The notes: generated from the sequence alone by a model not told the origin. A stretch of 64,000 nt of DNA from Argentina anserina (GCF_933775445.1 NW_026089419.1:558001-622000), one strand, 5' to 3'; shown: positions 1-12,821, counted from the first letter of the stretch. Numbers and translations are program-made.

Positions 1-95
1 ATGAAAAGATACACAATTGGAATAGTAAAGATACGCAAACGATGTAAAGATACACAATTGGAATAGTAAAGATACGCAAACGATGTAAAGATACT

Positions 96-262
96 CAGTT
101 TGAAAGAAACACACTCCCACACTTGCAAAACTCTCAAATACAATAGAAACTCACATCAGAAGCCTTAGAGAAAGATACTCAAACGAGAAATGAAAAGATA
201 CACAATTGGAATAGTAAACATACGCAAACGACGTAAAGATACGCAAATGATGTAAAGATACT
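96..262 (+). repeat. 167-bp monomer with duplicated 19-bp half-module (type 19a)
   Basis: This is a 148-bp monomer followed by an additional 19-bp half-module, GATACGCAAATGATGTAAA. The preceding full module carries a linked AAACATACG change where most copies read AAAGATACG. Together with ACTCACATCAG and CCTTAGAG this forms a haplotype that marks the first and fourth monomers of the 2076-bp HOR; here CGACGTAAA is an additional change. Type 19a also appears at 33.6-33.8 kb and 33.97-34.13 kb. Confidence 0.92.
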
Positions 263-451
263 CAGTTTGAAAGAAACACACTCCCACACTTGCAAAACTC
301 TCAAATACAATAGAAACTCGCATCAGAAGCCTTACAGAAATATATTCAAACGAGAAATGAAAAGATACACAATTGGAATAGTAAAGATACGCAAACGATG
401 TAAAGATACACAATTGGAATAGTAAAGATACGCAAACGATGTAAAGATACT

Positions 452-640
452 CAGTTTGAAAGAAACACACTCCCACACTTGCAAAACTCTCAAATACATT
501 AGAAACTCGCATCAGAAGCCATACAGAAAGATACTCAAACGAGAAATGAAAAGATACACAATTGGAATAGTAAAGATACGCAAACGATGTAAAGATACAC
601 AATTGGAATAGTAAAGATACGCAAACGATGTAAAGATACT
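452..640 (+). repeat. Reference 189-bp monomer (core plus two 41-bp modules)
   Basis: This copy matches the 148-bp form with one additional 41-bp module, 148 + 41 = 189. It is the commonest length in the 1-10 kb and 33-37 kb blocks. Because 189 is divisible by three, a frame open through one such monomer stays open through the next; this explains the long minus-strand ORFs. This copy has CATTAG in place of CAATAG and GCCATAC in place of GCCTTAC, two linked variants diagnostic of one position in the 2076-bp HOR. Confidence 0.95.
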
Positions 641-1185
641 CAGTTTGAAAGAAACACACTCCCACACTTGCAAAACTCTCAAATACAATAGAAACTCACA
701 TCAGAAGCCTTAGAGAAAGATACTCAAACGAGAAATGAAAAGATACACAATTGTAATAGTAAACATACGCAAACGATGTAAAGATACGCAAATGATGTAA
801 AGATACTCAGTTTGAAAGAAACACACTCCCACACTTGCAAAACTCTCAAATACAATAGAAACTCGCATCAGAAGCCTTACAGAAATATATTCAAACGAGA
901 AATGAAAAGATACACAATTGGAATAGTAAAGATACGCAAACGATGTAAAGATACACAATTGAAATAGTAAAGATACGCAAACGATGTAAAGATACTCAGT
1001 TTGAAAGAAACACACTCCCACACTTGCAAAACTCTCAAATACATTAGAAACTCGCATCAGAAGCCATACAGAAAGATACTCAAACGAGAAATGAAAAGAT
1101 ACACAATTGGAATAGTAAAGATACGCAAACGATGTAAAGATACACAATTGGAATAGTAAAGATACGCAAACGATGTAAAGATACT

Positions 1186-1415
1186 CAGTTTGAAAGAAAC
1201 ACACTCCCACACTTGCAAAACTCTCAAATACAATAGAAACTCGCATCAGAAGCCTTACAGAAAGATACTCAAACGAGAAATGAAAAGATACACAATTGGA
1301 ATAGTAAAGATACGCAAACGATGTAAAGATACACAATTGGAATAGTAAAGATACGCAAACGATGTAAAGATACACAATTGGAATAGTAAAGATACGCAAA
1401 CGATGTAAAGATACT
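1186..1415 (+). repeat. Reference 230-bp monomer (core plus three 41-bp modules)
   Basis: The core is followed by three consecutive 41-bp modules, 107 + 123 = 230. Equivalent copies sit at 3262-3491, 8003-8232, 10079-10308, 14528-14757, 20586-20815, 29778-30007 and 35603-35832, with further ones in the 48-64 kb block. Each of those listed up to 30 kb occupies the same position of an A-type HOR, so they most simply descend from one expansion that was then copied, not from repeated slippage. Confidence 0.93.
1287..1409 (+). repeat. 41-bp internal sub-repeat, three tandem copies
   Basis: Copies lie at 1287-1327, 1328-1368 and 1369-1409. Each has a 22-bp half beginning GATACACAATTGG and a 19-bp half, GATACGCAAACGATGTAAA. 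The number of copies per monomer (one, two or three) is the main source of length variation in the array. Each intact module carries CAATTG, the MfeI recognition sequence. Variants elsewhere lose it, for example CAATTC in the 48-63 kb block, CAATTA at 11.1, 15.5, 22.2, 23.5, 26.4, 58.3 and 62.2 kb, and CAATTT at 47.1, 57.3, 61.2 and 63.7 kb. Confidence 0.95.
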
Positions 1416-2171
1416 CAGTTTGAAAGAAACACACTCCCACACTTGCAAAACTCTCAATTACAATAGAAACTCGCATCAGAAGCGTTACAAAAAGATACTC
1501 AAACGAGAAATGAAAAGATACACAATTGGAATAGTAAAGATACGCAAACGATGTAAAGATACACAATTGGAATAGTAAAGATACGCAAACGATGTAAAGA
1601 TACTCAGTTTGAAAGAAACACACTCCCACACTTGCAAAACTCTCAATTACAATAGAAACTCGCATCAGAAGCGTTACAAAAAGATACTCAAACGAGAAAT
1701 GAAAAGATACACAATTGGAATAGTAAAGATACGCAAACGATGTAAAGATACACAATTGAAATAGTAAAGATACGCAAACGATGTAAAGATACTCAGTTTG
1801 AAAGAAACACACTCCCACACTTGCAAAACTCTCAAATACATTAGAAACTCGCATCAGAAGCCATACAGAAAGATACTCAAACGAGAAATGAAAAGATACA
1901 CAATTGGAATAGTAAAGATACGCAAACGATGTAAAGATACACAATTGGAATAGTAAAGATACGCAAACGATGTAAAGATACTCAGTTTGAAAGAAACACA
2001 CTCCCACACTTGCAAAACTTTCAAATACAATAGAAACTCGCATCAGAAGCCTTACAGAAAGATACTCAAACGAGAAATGAAAAGATACACAATTGGAATA
2101 GTAAAGATACGCAAACGATGTAAAGATACACAATTGGAATAGTAAAGATACGCAAACGATGTAAAGATACT

Positions 2172-3680
2172 CAGTTTGAAAGAAACACACTCCCACACTT
2201 GCAAAACTCTCAAATACAATAGAAACTCACATCAGAAGCCTTACAGAAAGATACTCAAACGAGAAATGAAAAGATACACAATTGGAATAGTAAACATACG
2301 CAAACGACGTAAAGATACGCAAATGATGTAAAGATACTCAGTTTGAAAGAAACACACTCCCACACTTGCAAAACTCTCAAATACAATAGAAACTCGCATC
2401 AGAAGCCTTACAGAAATATATTCAAACGAGAAATGAAAAGATACACAATTGGAATAGTAAAGATACGCAAACGATGTAAAGATACACAATTGAAATAGTA
2501 AAGATACGCAAACGATGTAAAGATACTCAGTTTGAAAGAAACACACTCCCACACTTGCAAAACTCTCAAATACATTAGAAACTCGCATCAGAAGCCATAC
2601 AGAAAGATACTCAAACGAGAAATGAAAAGATACACAATTGGAATAGTAAAGATACGCAAACGATGTAAAGATACACAATTGGAATAGTAAAGATACGCAA
2701 ACGATGTAAAGATACTCAGTTTGAAAGAAACACACTCCCACACTTGCAAAACTCTCAAATACAATAGAAACTCACATCAGAAGCCTTAGAGAAAGATACT
2801 CAAACGAGAAATGAAAAGATACACAATTGGAATAGTAAACATACGCAAACGATGTAAAGATACGCAAATGATGTAAAGATACTCAGTTTGAAAGAAACAC
2901 ACTCCCACACTTGCAAAACTCTCAAATACAATAGAAACTCGCATCAGAAGCCTTACAGAAATATATTCAAACGAGAAATGAAAAGATACACAATTGGAAT
3001 AGTAAAGATACGCAAACGATGTAAAGATACACAATTGAAATAGTAAAGATACGCAAACGATGTAAAGATACTCAGTTTGAAAGAAACACACTCCCACACT
3101 TGCAAAACTCTCAAATACATTAGAAACTCGCATCAGAAGCCATACAGAAAGATACTCAAACGAGAAATGAAAAGATACACAATTGGAATAGTAAAGATAC
3201 GCAAACGATGTAAAGATACACAATTGGAATAGTAAAGATACGCAAACGATGTAAAGATACTCAGTTTGAAAGAAACACACTCCCACACTTGCAAAACTCT
3301 CAAATACAATAGAAACTCGCATCAGAAGCCTTACAGAAAGATACTCAAACGAGAAATGAAAAGATACACAATTGGAATAGTAAAGATACGCAAACGATGT
3401 AAAGATACACAATTGGAATAGTAAAGATACGCAAACGATGTAAAGATACACAATTGGAATAGTAAAGATACGCAAACGATGTAAAGATACTCAGTTTGAA
3501 AGAAACACACTCCCACACTTGCAAAACTCTCAATTACAATAGAAACTCGCATCAGAAGCGTTACAAAAAGATACTCAAACGAGAAATGAAAAGATACACA
3601 ATTGGAATAGTAAAGATACGCAAACGATGTAAAGATACACAATTGGAATAGTAAAGATACGCAAACGATGTAAAGATACT
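2172..3680 (+). repeat. HOR-A copy 2: shortened 1509-bp unit (last three monomers missing)
   Basis: The first eight monomers match copy 1 in length and markers at an offset of 2076 bp. The array then jumps to a new HOR start (CCTTAGAG at about 3748). The missing part is 567 bp, exactly three 189-bp monomers, as expected of unequal crossover between monomers in register. Confidence 0.92.
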
Positions 3681-6600
3681 CAGTTTGAAAGAAACACACT
3701 CCCACACTTGCAAAACTCTCAAATACAATAGAAACTCACATCAGAAGCCTTAGAGAAAGATACTCAAACGAGAAATGAAAAGATACACAATTGGAATAGT
3801 AAACATACGCAAACGATGTAAAGATACGCAAATGATGTAAAGATACTCAGTTTGAAAGAAACACACTCCCACACTTGCAAAACTCTCAAATACAATAGAA
3901 ACTCGCATCAGAAGCCTTACAGAAATATATTCAAACGAGAAATGAAAAGATACACAATTGGAATAGTAAAGATACGCAAACGATGTAAAGATACACAATT
4001 GGAATAGTAAAGATACGCAAACGATGTAAAGATACACAATTGGAATAGTAAAGATACGCAAACGATGTAAAGATACTCAGTTTGAAAGAAACACACTCCC
4101 ACACTTGTAAAACTCTCAAATACAATAGAAACTCGCATCAGAAGCCATACAGAAAGATACTCAAACGAGAAATGAAAAGATACACAATTGGAATAGTAAA
4201 GATACGCAAATGATGTAAAGATACTCAGTTTGAAAGAAACACCCTCCCACACTTGCAAAACTCTCAAATACAATAGAAACTCGCATAAGAAGCCTTACAG
4301 AAATATATTCAAACGAGAAATGAAAAGATACACAATTGGAATAGTAAAGATACGCAAACGATGTAAAGATACACAATTGGAATAGTAAAGATACGCAAAC
4401 GATGTAAAGATACTCAGTTTGAAAGAAACACACTCCCACACTTGCAAAACTCTCAAATACAATAGAAACTCGCATCAGAATCGATACAGAAAGATACTCA
4501 AACGAGAAATGAAAAGATACACAATTGGAATAGTAAAGATACGCAAACGATGTAAAGATACTCAGTTTGAGAGAAACACACTCCCACACTTGCAAAACTC
4601 TCAAATACAATAGAAACTCGCATCAGAATCGATACAGAAAGATACTCAAACGAGAAATGAAAAGATACACAATTGGAATAGTAAAGATACGCAAACGATG
4701 TAAAGATACTCAGTTTGAAAGAAACACACTCCCACACTTGCAAAACTCTCAAATACAATAGAAACTCGCATCAGAATCGATACAGAAAGATACTCAAACG
4801 AGAAATGAAAAGATACACAATTGGAATAGTAAAGATACGCAAACGATGTAAAGATACTCAGTTGGAAAGAAACACACTCCCACACTTGCAAAACTTTCAA
4901 ATACAATAGAAACTCGCATCAGAAGCCTTACAGAAAGATACTCAAACGAGAAATGAAAAGATACACAATTGGAATAGTAAAGATACGCAAACGATGTAAA
5001 GATACACAATTGGAATAGTAAAGATACGCAAACGATGTAAAGATACTCAGTTTGAAAGAAACACACTCCCACACTTGCAAAACTCTCAAATACAATAGAA
5101 ACTCACATCAGAAGCCTTAGAGAAAGATACTCAAACGAGAAATGAAAAGATACACAATTGGAATAGTAAACATACGCAAACGATGTAAAGATACGCAAAT
5201 GATGTAAAGATACTCAGTTTGAAAGAAACACACTCCCACACTTGCAAAACTCTCAAATACAATAGAAACTCGCATCAGAAGCCTTACAGAAATATATTCA
5301 AACGAGAAATGAAAAGATACACAATTGGAATAGTAAAGATACGCAAACGATGTAAAGATACACAATTGAAATAGTAAAGATACGCAAACGATGTAAAGAT
5401 ACTCAGTTTGAAAGAAACACACTCCCACACTTGCAAAACTCTCAAATACATTAGAAACTCGCATCAGAAGCCATACAGAAAGATACTCAAACGAGAAATG
5501 AAAAGATACACAATTGTTATAGTAAACATACGCAAACGATGTAAAGATACGCAAATGATGTAAAGATACTCAGTTTGAAAGAAACACACTCCCACACTTG
5601 CAAAACTCTCAAATACAATAGAAACTCGCATCAGAAGCCTTACAGAAATATATTCAAACGAGAAATGAAAAGATACACAATTGGAATAGTAAAGATACGC
5701 AAACGATGTAAAGATACACAATTGAAATAGTAAAGATACGCAAACGATGTAAAGATACTCAGTTTGAAAGAAACACACTCCCACACTTGCAAAACTCTCA
5801 AATACATTAGAAACTCGCATCAGAAGCGTTACAGAAAGATACTCAAACGAGAAATGAAAAGATACACAATTGGAATAGTAAAGATACGCAAACGATGTAA
5901 AGATACACAATTGGAATAGTAAAGATACGCAAACGATGTAAAGATACTCAGTTTGAAAGAAACACACTCCCACACTTGCAAAACTCTCAAATACAATAGA
6001 AACTCGCATCAGAAGCCTTACAGAAAGATACTCAAACGAGAAATGAAAAGATACACAATTGGAATAGTAAAGATACGCAAACGATGTAAAGATACACAAT
6101 TGGAATAGTAAAGATACGCAAACGATGTAAAGATACTCAGTTTGAAAGAAACACACTCCCACACTTGCAAAACTCTCAAATACAATAGAAACTCACATCA
6201 GAAGCCTTAGAGAAAGATACTCAAACGAGAAATGAAAAGATACACAATTGGAATAGTAAACATACGCAAACGATGTAAAGATACGCAAATGATGTAAAGA
6301 TACTCAGTTTGAAAGAAACACACTCCCACACTTGCAAAACTCTCAAATACAATAGAAACTCGCATCAGAAGCCTTACAGAAATATATTCAAACGAGAAAT
6401 GAAAAGATACACAATTGGAATAGTAAAGATACGCAAACGATGTAAAGATACACAATTGGAATAGTAAAGATACGCAAACGATGTAAAGATACACAATTGG
6501 AATAGTAAAGATACGCAAACGATGTAAAGATACTCAGTTTGAAAGAAACACACTCCCACACTTGCAAAACTCTCAAATACATTAGAAACTCGCATCAGAA

Positions 6601-6912
6601 GCCATACAGAAAGATACTTAAACGAGAAATGAAAAGATACACAATTGGAATAGTAAAGATACGCAAACGATGTAAAGATACACAATTGGAATAGTAAAGA
6701 TACGCAAACGATGTAAAGATACTCAGTTTGAAAGAAACACACTCCCACACTTGCAAAACTTTCAAATACAATAGAAACTCGCATCAGAAGCCTTACAGAA
6801 AGATACTCAAACGAGAAATGAAAAGATACACAATTGGAATAGTAAAGATACGCAAACGATGTAAAGATACACAATTGGAATAGTAAAGATACGCAAACGA
6901 TGTAAAGATACT
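3681..6912 (+). repeat. Irregular A-type block between HOR-A pairs
   Basis: The monomer series from 3681 is 167, 230, 148, 189, 148, 148, 148, 189, 167, 189, 167, 189, 189, 189, 167, 230, 189, 189. It uses A-type monomers but not in HOR-A order. Notable are a run of 148-bp monomers with AATCGATAC (4415-4858), CGTTGGAAAG at about 4860, CAATTGTTATAG near 5513, and an A to T change at about 6619 giving ACTTAAACG. It looks like several partial exchanges and has no unique sequence. Confidence 0.88.
4415..4562 (+). repeat. Reference 148-bp monomer (core plus one 41-bp module)
   Basis: This is a simple form of the unit, phased from CAGTTT to the base before the next CAGTTT. In order it holds CAGTTTGAAAGAAAC, the C-rich CTCCCACACTTGC, CTCAAATACAATAG, CTCGCATCAGAA, a variable trinucleotide region, ACAGAAAGATACTC, AACGAGAAATGAAAA, then one 41-bp module and GATACT. 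The motif GATAC recurs at 23, 22 and 19 bp steps in its second half, suggesting descent from a shorter repeat. This copy and the next two (to 4858) carry AATCGATAC where most copies read AGCCTTAC, creating an ATCGAT site. Confidence 0.95.
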
Positions 6913-8988
6913 CAGTTTGAAAGAAACACACTCCCACACTTGCAAAACTCTCAAATACAATAGAAACTCACATCAGAAGCCTTAGAGAAAGATACTCAAA
7001 CGAGAAATGAAAAGATACACAATTGGAATAGTAAACATACGCAAACGACGTAAAGATACGCAAATGATGTAAAGATACTCAGTTTGAAAGAAACACACTC
7101 CCACACTTGCAAAACTCTCAAATACAATAGAAACTCGCATCAGAAGCCTTACAGAAATATATTCAAACGAGAAATGAAAAGATACACAATTGGAATAGTA
7201 AAGATACGCAAACGATGTAAAGATACACAATTGGAATAGTAAAGATACGCAAACGATGTAAAGATACTCAGTTTGAAAGAAACACACTCCCACACTTGCA
7301 AAACTCTCAAATACATTAGAAACTCGCATCAGAAGCCATACAGAAAGATACTCAAACGAGAAATGAAAAGATACACAATTGGAATAGTAAAGATACGCAA
7401 ACGATGTAAAGATACACAATTGGAATAGTAAAGATACGCAAACGATGTAAAGATACTCAGTTTGAAAGAAACACACTCCCACACTTGCAAAACTCTCAAA
7501 TACAATAGAAACTCACATCAGAAGCCTTAGAGAAAGATACTCAAACGAGAAATGAAAAGATACACAATTGGAATAGTAAACATACGCAAACGATGTAAAG
7601 ATACGCAAATGATGTAAAGATACTCAGTTTGAAAGAAACACACTCCCACACTTGCAAAACTCTCAAATACAATAGAAACTCGCATCAGAAGCCTTACAGA
7701 AATATATTCAAACGAGAAATGAAAAGATACACAATTGGAATAGTAAAGATACGCAAACGATGTAAAGATACACAATTGAAATAGTAAAGATACGCAAACG
7801 ATGTAAAGATACTCAGTTTGAAAGAAACACACTCCCACACTTGCAAAACTCTCAAATACATTAGAAACTCGCATCAGAAGCCATACAGAAAGATACTCAA
7901 ACGAGAAATGAAAAGATACACAATTGGAATAGTAAAGATACGCAAACGATGTAAAGATACACAATTGGAATAGTAAAGATACGCAAACGATGTAAAGATA
8001 CTCAGTTTGAAAGAAACACACTCCCACACTTGCAAAACTCTCAAATACAATAGAAACTCGCATCAGAAGCCTTACAGAAAGATACTCAAACGAGAAATGA
8101 AAAGATACACAATTGGAATAGTAAAGATACGCAAACGATGTAAAGATACACAATTGGAATAGTAAAGATACGCAAACGATGTAAAGATACACAATTGGAA
8201 TAGTAAAGATACGCAAACGATGTAAAGATACTCAGTTTGAAAGAAACACACTCCCACACTTGCAAAACTCTCAATTACAATAGAAACTCGCATCAGAAGC
8301 GTTACAAAAAGATACTCAAACGAGAAATGAAAAGATACACAATTGGAATAGTAAAGATACGCAAACGATGTAAAGATACACAATTGGAATAGTAAAGATA
8401 CGCAAACGATGTAAAGATACTCAGTTTGAAAGAAACACACTCCCACACTTGCAAAACTCTCAATTACAATAGAAACTCGCATCAGAAGCGTTACAAAAAG
8501 ATACTCAAACGAGAAATGAAAAGATACACAATTGGAATAGTAAAGATACGCAAACGATGTAAAGATACACAATTGAAATAGTAAAGATACGCAAACGATG
8601 TAAAGATACTCAGTTTGAAAGAAACACACTCCCACACTTGCAAAACTCTCAAATACATTAGAAACTCGCATCAGAAGCCATACAGAAAGATACTCAAACG
8701 AGAAATGAAAAGATACACAATTGGAATAGTAAAGATACGCAAACGATGTAAAGATACACAATTGGAATAGTAAAGATACGCAAACGATGTAAAGATACTC
8801 AGTTTGAAAGAAACACACTCCCACACTTGCAAAACTTTCAAATACAATAGAAACTCGCATCAGAAGCCTTACAGAAAGATACTCAAACGAGAAATGAAAA
8901 GATACACAATTGGAATAGTAAAGATACGCAAACGATGTAAAGATACACAATTGGAATAGTAAAGATACGCAAACGATGTAAAGATACT
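6913..8988 (+). repeat. HOR-A copy 3: complete 2076-bp unit
   Basis: This has the same monomer series and markers as the unit at 96, at an offset of exactly 6817 bp. It even shares the CGACGTAAA variant of the first monomer, so it is a recent copy of copy 1 and not just another HOR of the family. Confidence 0.94.
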
Positions 8989-10497
8989 CAGTTTGAAAGA
9001 AACACACTCCCACACTTGCAAAACTCTCAAATACAATAGAAACTCACATCAGAAGCCTTAGAGAAAGATACTCAAACGAGAAATGAAAAGATACACAATT
9101 GGAATAGTAAACATACGCAAACGACGTAAAGATACGCAAATGATGTAAAGATACTCAGTTTGAAAGAAACACACTCCCACACTTGCAAAACTCTCAAATA
9201 CAATAGAAACTCGCATCAGAAGCCTTACAGAAATATATTCAAACGAGAAATGAAAAGATACACAATTGGAATAGTAAAGATACGCAAACGATGTAAAGAT
9301 ACACAATTGAAATAGTAAAGATACGCAAACGATGTAAAGATACTCAGTTTGAAAGAAACACACTCCCACACTTGCAAAACTCTCAAATACATTAGAAACT
9401 CGCATCAGAAGCCATACAGAAAGATACTCAAACGAGAAATGAAAAGATACACAATTGGAATAGTAAAGATACGCAAACGATGTAAAGATACACAATTGGA
9501 ATAGTAAAGATACGCAAACGATGTAAAGATACTCAGTTTGAAAGAAACACACTCCCACACTTGCAAAACTCTCAAATACAATAGAAACTAACATCAGAAG
9601 CCTTAGAGAAAGATACTCAAACGAGAAATGAAAAGATACACAATTGGAATAGTAAACATACGCAAACGATGTAAAGATACGCAAATGATGTAAAGATACT
9701 CAGTTTGAAAGAAACACACTCCCACACTTGCAAAACTCTCAAATACAATAGAAACTCGCATCAGAAGCCTTACAGAAATATATTCAAACGAGAAATGAAA
9801 AGATACACAATTGGAATAGTAAAGATACGCAAACGATGTAAAGATACACAATTGAAATAGTAAAGATACGCAAACGATGTAAAGATACTCAGTTTGAAAG
9901 AAACACACTCCCACACTTGCAAAACTCTCAAATACATTAGAAACTCGCATCAGAAGCCATACAGAAAGATACTCAAACGAGAAATGAAAAGATACACAAT
10001 TGGAATAGTAAAGATACGCAAACGATGTAAAGATACACAATTGGAATAGTAAAGATACGCAAACGATGTAAAGATACTCAGTTTGAAAGAAACACACTCC
10101 CACACTTGCAAAACTCTCAAATACAATAGAAACTCGCATCAGAAGCCTTACAGAAAGATACTCAAACGAGAAATGAAAAGATACACAATTGGAATAGTAA
10201 AGATACGCAAACGATGTAAAGATACACAATTGGAATAGTAAAGATACGCAAACGATGTAAAGATACACAATTGGAATAGTAAAGATACGCAAACGATGTA
10301 AAGATACTCAGTTTGAAAGAAACACACTCCCACACTTGCAAAACTCTCAATTACAATAGAAACTCGCATCAGAAGCGTTACAAAAAGATACTCAAACGAG
10401 AAATGAAAAGATACACAATTGGAATAGTAAAGATACGCAAACGATGTAAAGATACACAATTGGAATAGTAAAGATACGCAAACGATGTAAAGATACT
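8989..10497 (+). repeat. HOR-A copy 4: shortened 1509-bp unit
   Basis: It matches copy 2 at the same 6817-bp offset, including loss of the last three monomers. Differences are few, for example ACTAACATCAG at about 9587. After 10497 the array changes to 148-bp monomers of another type, while copy 2 is followed by a new HOR-A start; the duplication therefore ends at about 10.55 kb. Confidence 0.92.
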
Positions 10498-11171
10498 CAG
10501 TTTGAAAGAAACACACTCCCACACTTGCAAAACTCTCAAATACAATAGAAACTCGCATCAGAAGCCTTACAGAAAGATACTCAAACGAGAAATGAAAAGA
10601 TACACAATTGGAATAGTAAAGATACGCAAACGATGTAAAGATACTCAGTTTGAAAGAAACACACTCCCACACTTGCAAAACTCTCAAATACAATAGAAAC
10701 TCGCATCAGAAGCAATACAGAAAGATACTCAAACGAGAAATGAAAAGATACACAATTGGAATAGTAAAGATACGCAAACGATGTAAAGATACTCAGTTTG
10801 AAAGAAACACACTCCCACACTTGCAAAACTCTCAAATACAATAGAAACTCGCATCAGAAGCAATACAGAAAGATACTCAAACGAGAAATGAAAAAATACA
10901 CAATTGGAATAGTAAAGATACGCAAACGATGTAAAGATACACAATTGGAATAGTAAAGATACGCAAACGATGTAAAGATACTCAGTTTGAAAGAAACACA
11001 CTCCCACACTTGCAAAACTCTCAAATTTAATAGAAACTCTCATCACAAGCCTTACAGAAAGATACTCAAACGAGAAATGAAAAGATACACAATTGGAATA
11101 GTAAAGATACGCAAACGATGTAAAGATACACAATTAGAATAGTAAACATACGCAAACGATGTAAAGCTACT
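10498..11171 (+). repeat. Lead-in of 148/189-bp monomers to the B block
   Basis: Three monomers of 148, 148 and 189 bp carrying GCCTTACAG or GCAATACAG are followed by one with AATTTAATAG, CTCTCATCACAAG and CAATTAGAATAG. The GCAATACAG and AAAAAATACACAA variants tie this stretch to 14.91-15.58 kb, which matches it at an offset of 4408 bp. Confidence 0.88.
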
Positions 11172-12821
11172 CAGTTTAAAAAGAAACACACTCCCACACT
11201 TGCAAAACTCTCAAATTCAATAGAAACTCGCATCAGAAAGCCTTACAGAAAGATACTCAAACGAGAAATGAAAAGATACACAATTGGAATAGTAAAGATA
11301 CGCAAACGATGTAAAGATACACAATTGGAAAAGTAAAGATACGCAAACGATGTAAAGATACTCAGTTTGAAAGAAACACACTCCCACACTTGTAAAACTC
11401 TCAAATACAATAGAAACTCGCATCAGAAGCCATACAGAAAGATACTCAAACGAGAAATGAAAAGATACACAATTGGAATAGTAAAGATACGCAAACGATG
11501 TAAAGATACTCAGTGTGAAAGAAACACACTGCCACACTTGCAAAACTCTCAAATACAATAGAAACTCGCATCTGAAGCCTTACAGAAAGATACTCAAACG
11601 AGAAATGAAAAGATACACAATTGGAATAGTAAAGATACGCAAACGATGTAAAGATACACAATTGGAATAGTAAAGATACGCAAACGATGTAAAGATACTC
11701 AGTTTAAAAAGAAACACACTCCCACACTTGCAAAACTCTCAAATTCAATAGAAACTCGCATCAGAAAGCCTTACAGAAAGATACTCAAACGAGAAATGAA
11801 AAGATACCCAATTGGAATAGTAAAGATACGCAAACGATGTAAAGATACTAAGTTTAAAAGAAACAAACTCCCACACTTGCAAAACTCTCAAATACAATAG
11901 AAACTCGCATCAGAAGCCTTACAGAAAGATACTCAAACGAGAAATGAAAAGATACACAATTGGAATAGTAAAGATACGCAAACGATGTAAAGATACTCAG
12001 TTTGAAAGAATCACACTCCCACACTTGTAAAACTCTCAAATACAATAGAAACTCGCATCAGAAGCCATACAGAAAGATACTCAAACGAGAAATGAAAAGA
12101 TACACAATTGGAATAGTAAAGATACGCAAACGATGTAAAGATACTCAGTGTGAAAGAAACACACTGCCACACTTGCAAAACTCTCAAATACAATAGAAAC
12201 TCGCATCAGAAGCCTTACAGAAAGATACTCAAACGAGAAATGAAAAGATACACAATTGGAATAGTAAAGATACGCAAACGATGTAAAGATACACAATTGG
12301 AATAGTAAAGATACGCAAACGATGTAAAGATACTCAGTTTAAAAAGAAACACACTCCCACACTTGCAAAACTCTCAAATTCAATAGAAACTCGCATCAGA
12401 AAGCCTTACAGAAAGATACTCAAACGAGAAATGAAAAGATACCCAATTGGAATAGTAAAGATACGCAAACGATGTAAAGATACTAAGTTTAAAAGAAACA
12501 AACTCCCACACTTGCAAAACTCTCAAATACAATAGAAACTCGCATCAGAAGCCTTACAGAAAGATACTCAAACGAGAAATGAAAAGATACACAATTGGAA
12601 TAGTAAAGATACGCAAACGATGTAAAGATACTCAGTTTGAAAGAAACACACTCCCACACTTGCAAAACTCTCAAATTTAATAGAAACTGGCATCACAATC
12701 CTTACAGAAAGATACTCAAACGAGAAATGAAAAGATACACAATTGGAATAGTAAAGATACGCAAACGATGTAAAGATACACAATTGGAATAGTAAACATA
12801 CGCAAACGATGTAAAGCTACT
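11172..12821 (+). repeat. HOR-B copy 1: 1650-bp 10-monomer unit
   Basis: Monomer lengths are 191, 148, 189, 150, 148, 148, 189, 150, 148, 189, which sum to 1650. Markers are TTTAAAAAGAAAC, CAGAAAGCC (one added A), GATACCCAATTGG, GGAAAAGTAAAG, CAGTGTGAAAG and CACTGCCAC. A 635-bp tetramer (148+189+150+148) occurs twice inside, at starts 11363 and 11998. This copy differs from later ones by a few bases, such as CGCATCTGAAG at 11568 and GAATCACACTCC at 12008. Confidence 0.93.

Larger units (their letters stand above)
96..2171 (+). repeat. HOR-A copy 1: complete 2076-bp 11-monomer unit
   Basis: Monomer lengths read in order are 167, 189, 189, 167, 189, 189, 230, 189, 189, 189, 189, which sum to 2076. 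The first three (167+189+189 = 545 bp) are repeated as the next three, so the HOR contains an older internal trimer duplication. Position markers include TATATTC in monomers 2 and 5, CATTAG in monomers 3 and 6, TTGAAATAG, and CGTTACAAAAAG in monomers 8 and 9. Copy 1 has private changes such as CAATTGTAATAG near 750. Confidence 0.94.

Noticed and set aside
4415..4562. Clusters of GATA-factor binding sites
   Set aside because: The recurrent motif is AGATAC, while the usual consensus is WGATAR; the base after GATA is C in most copies, so the match is poor.
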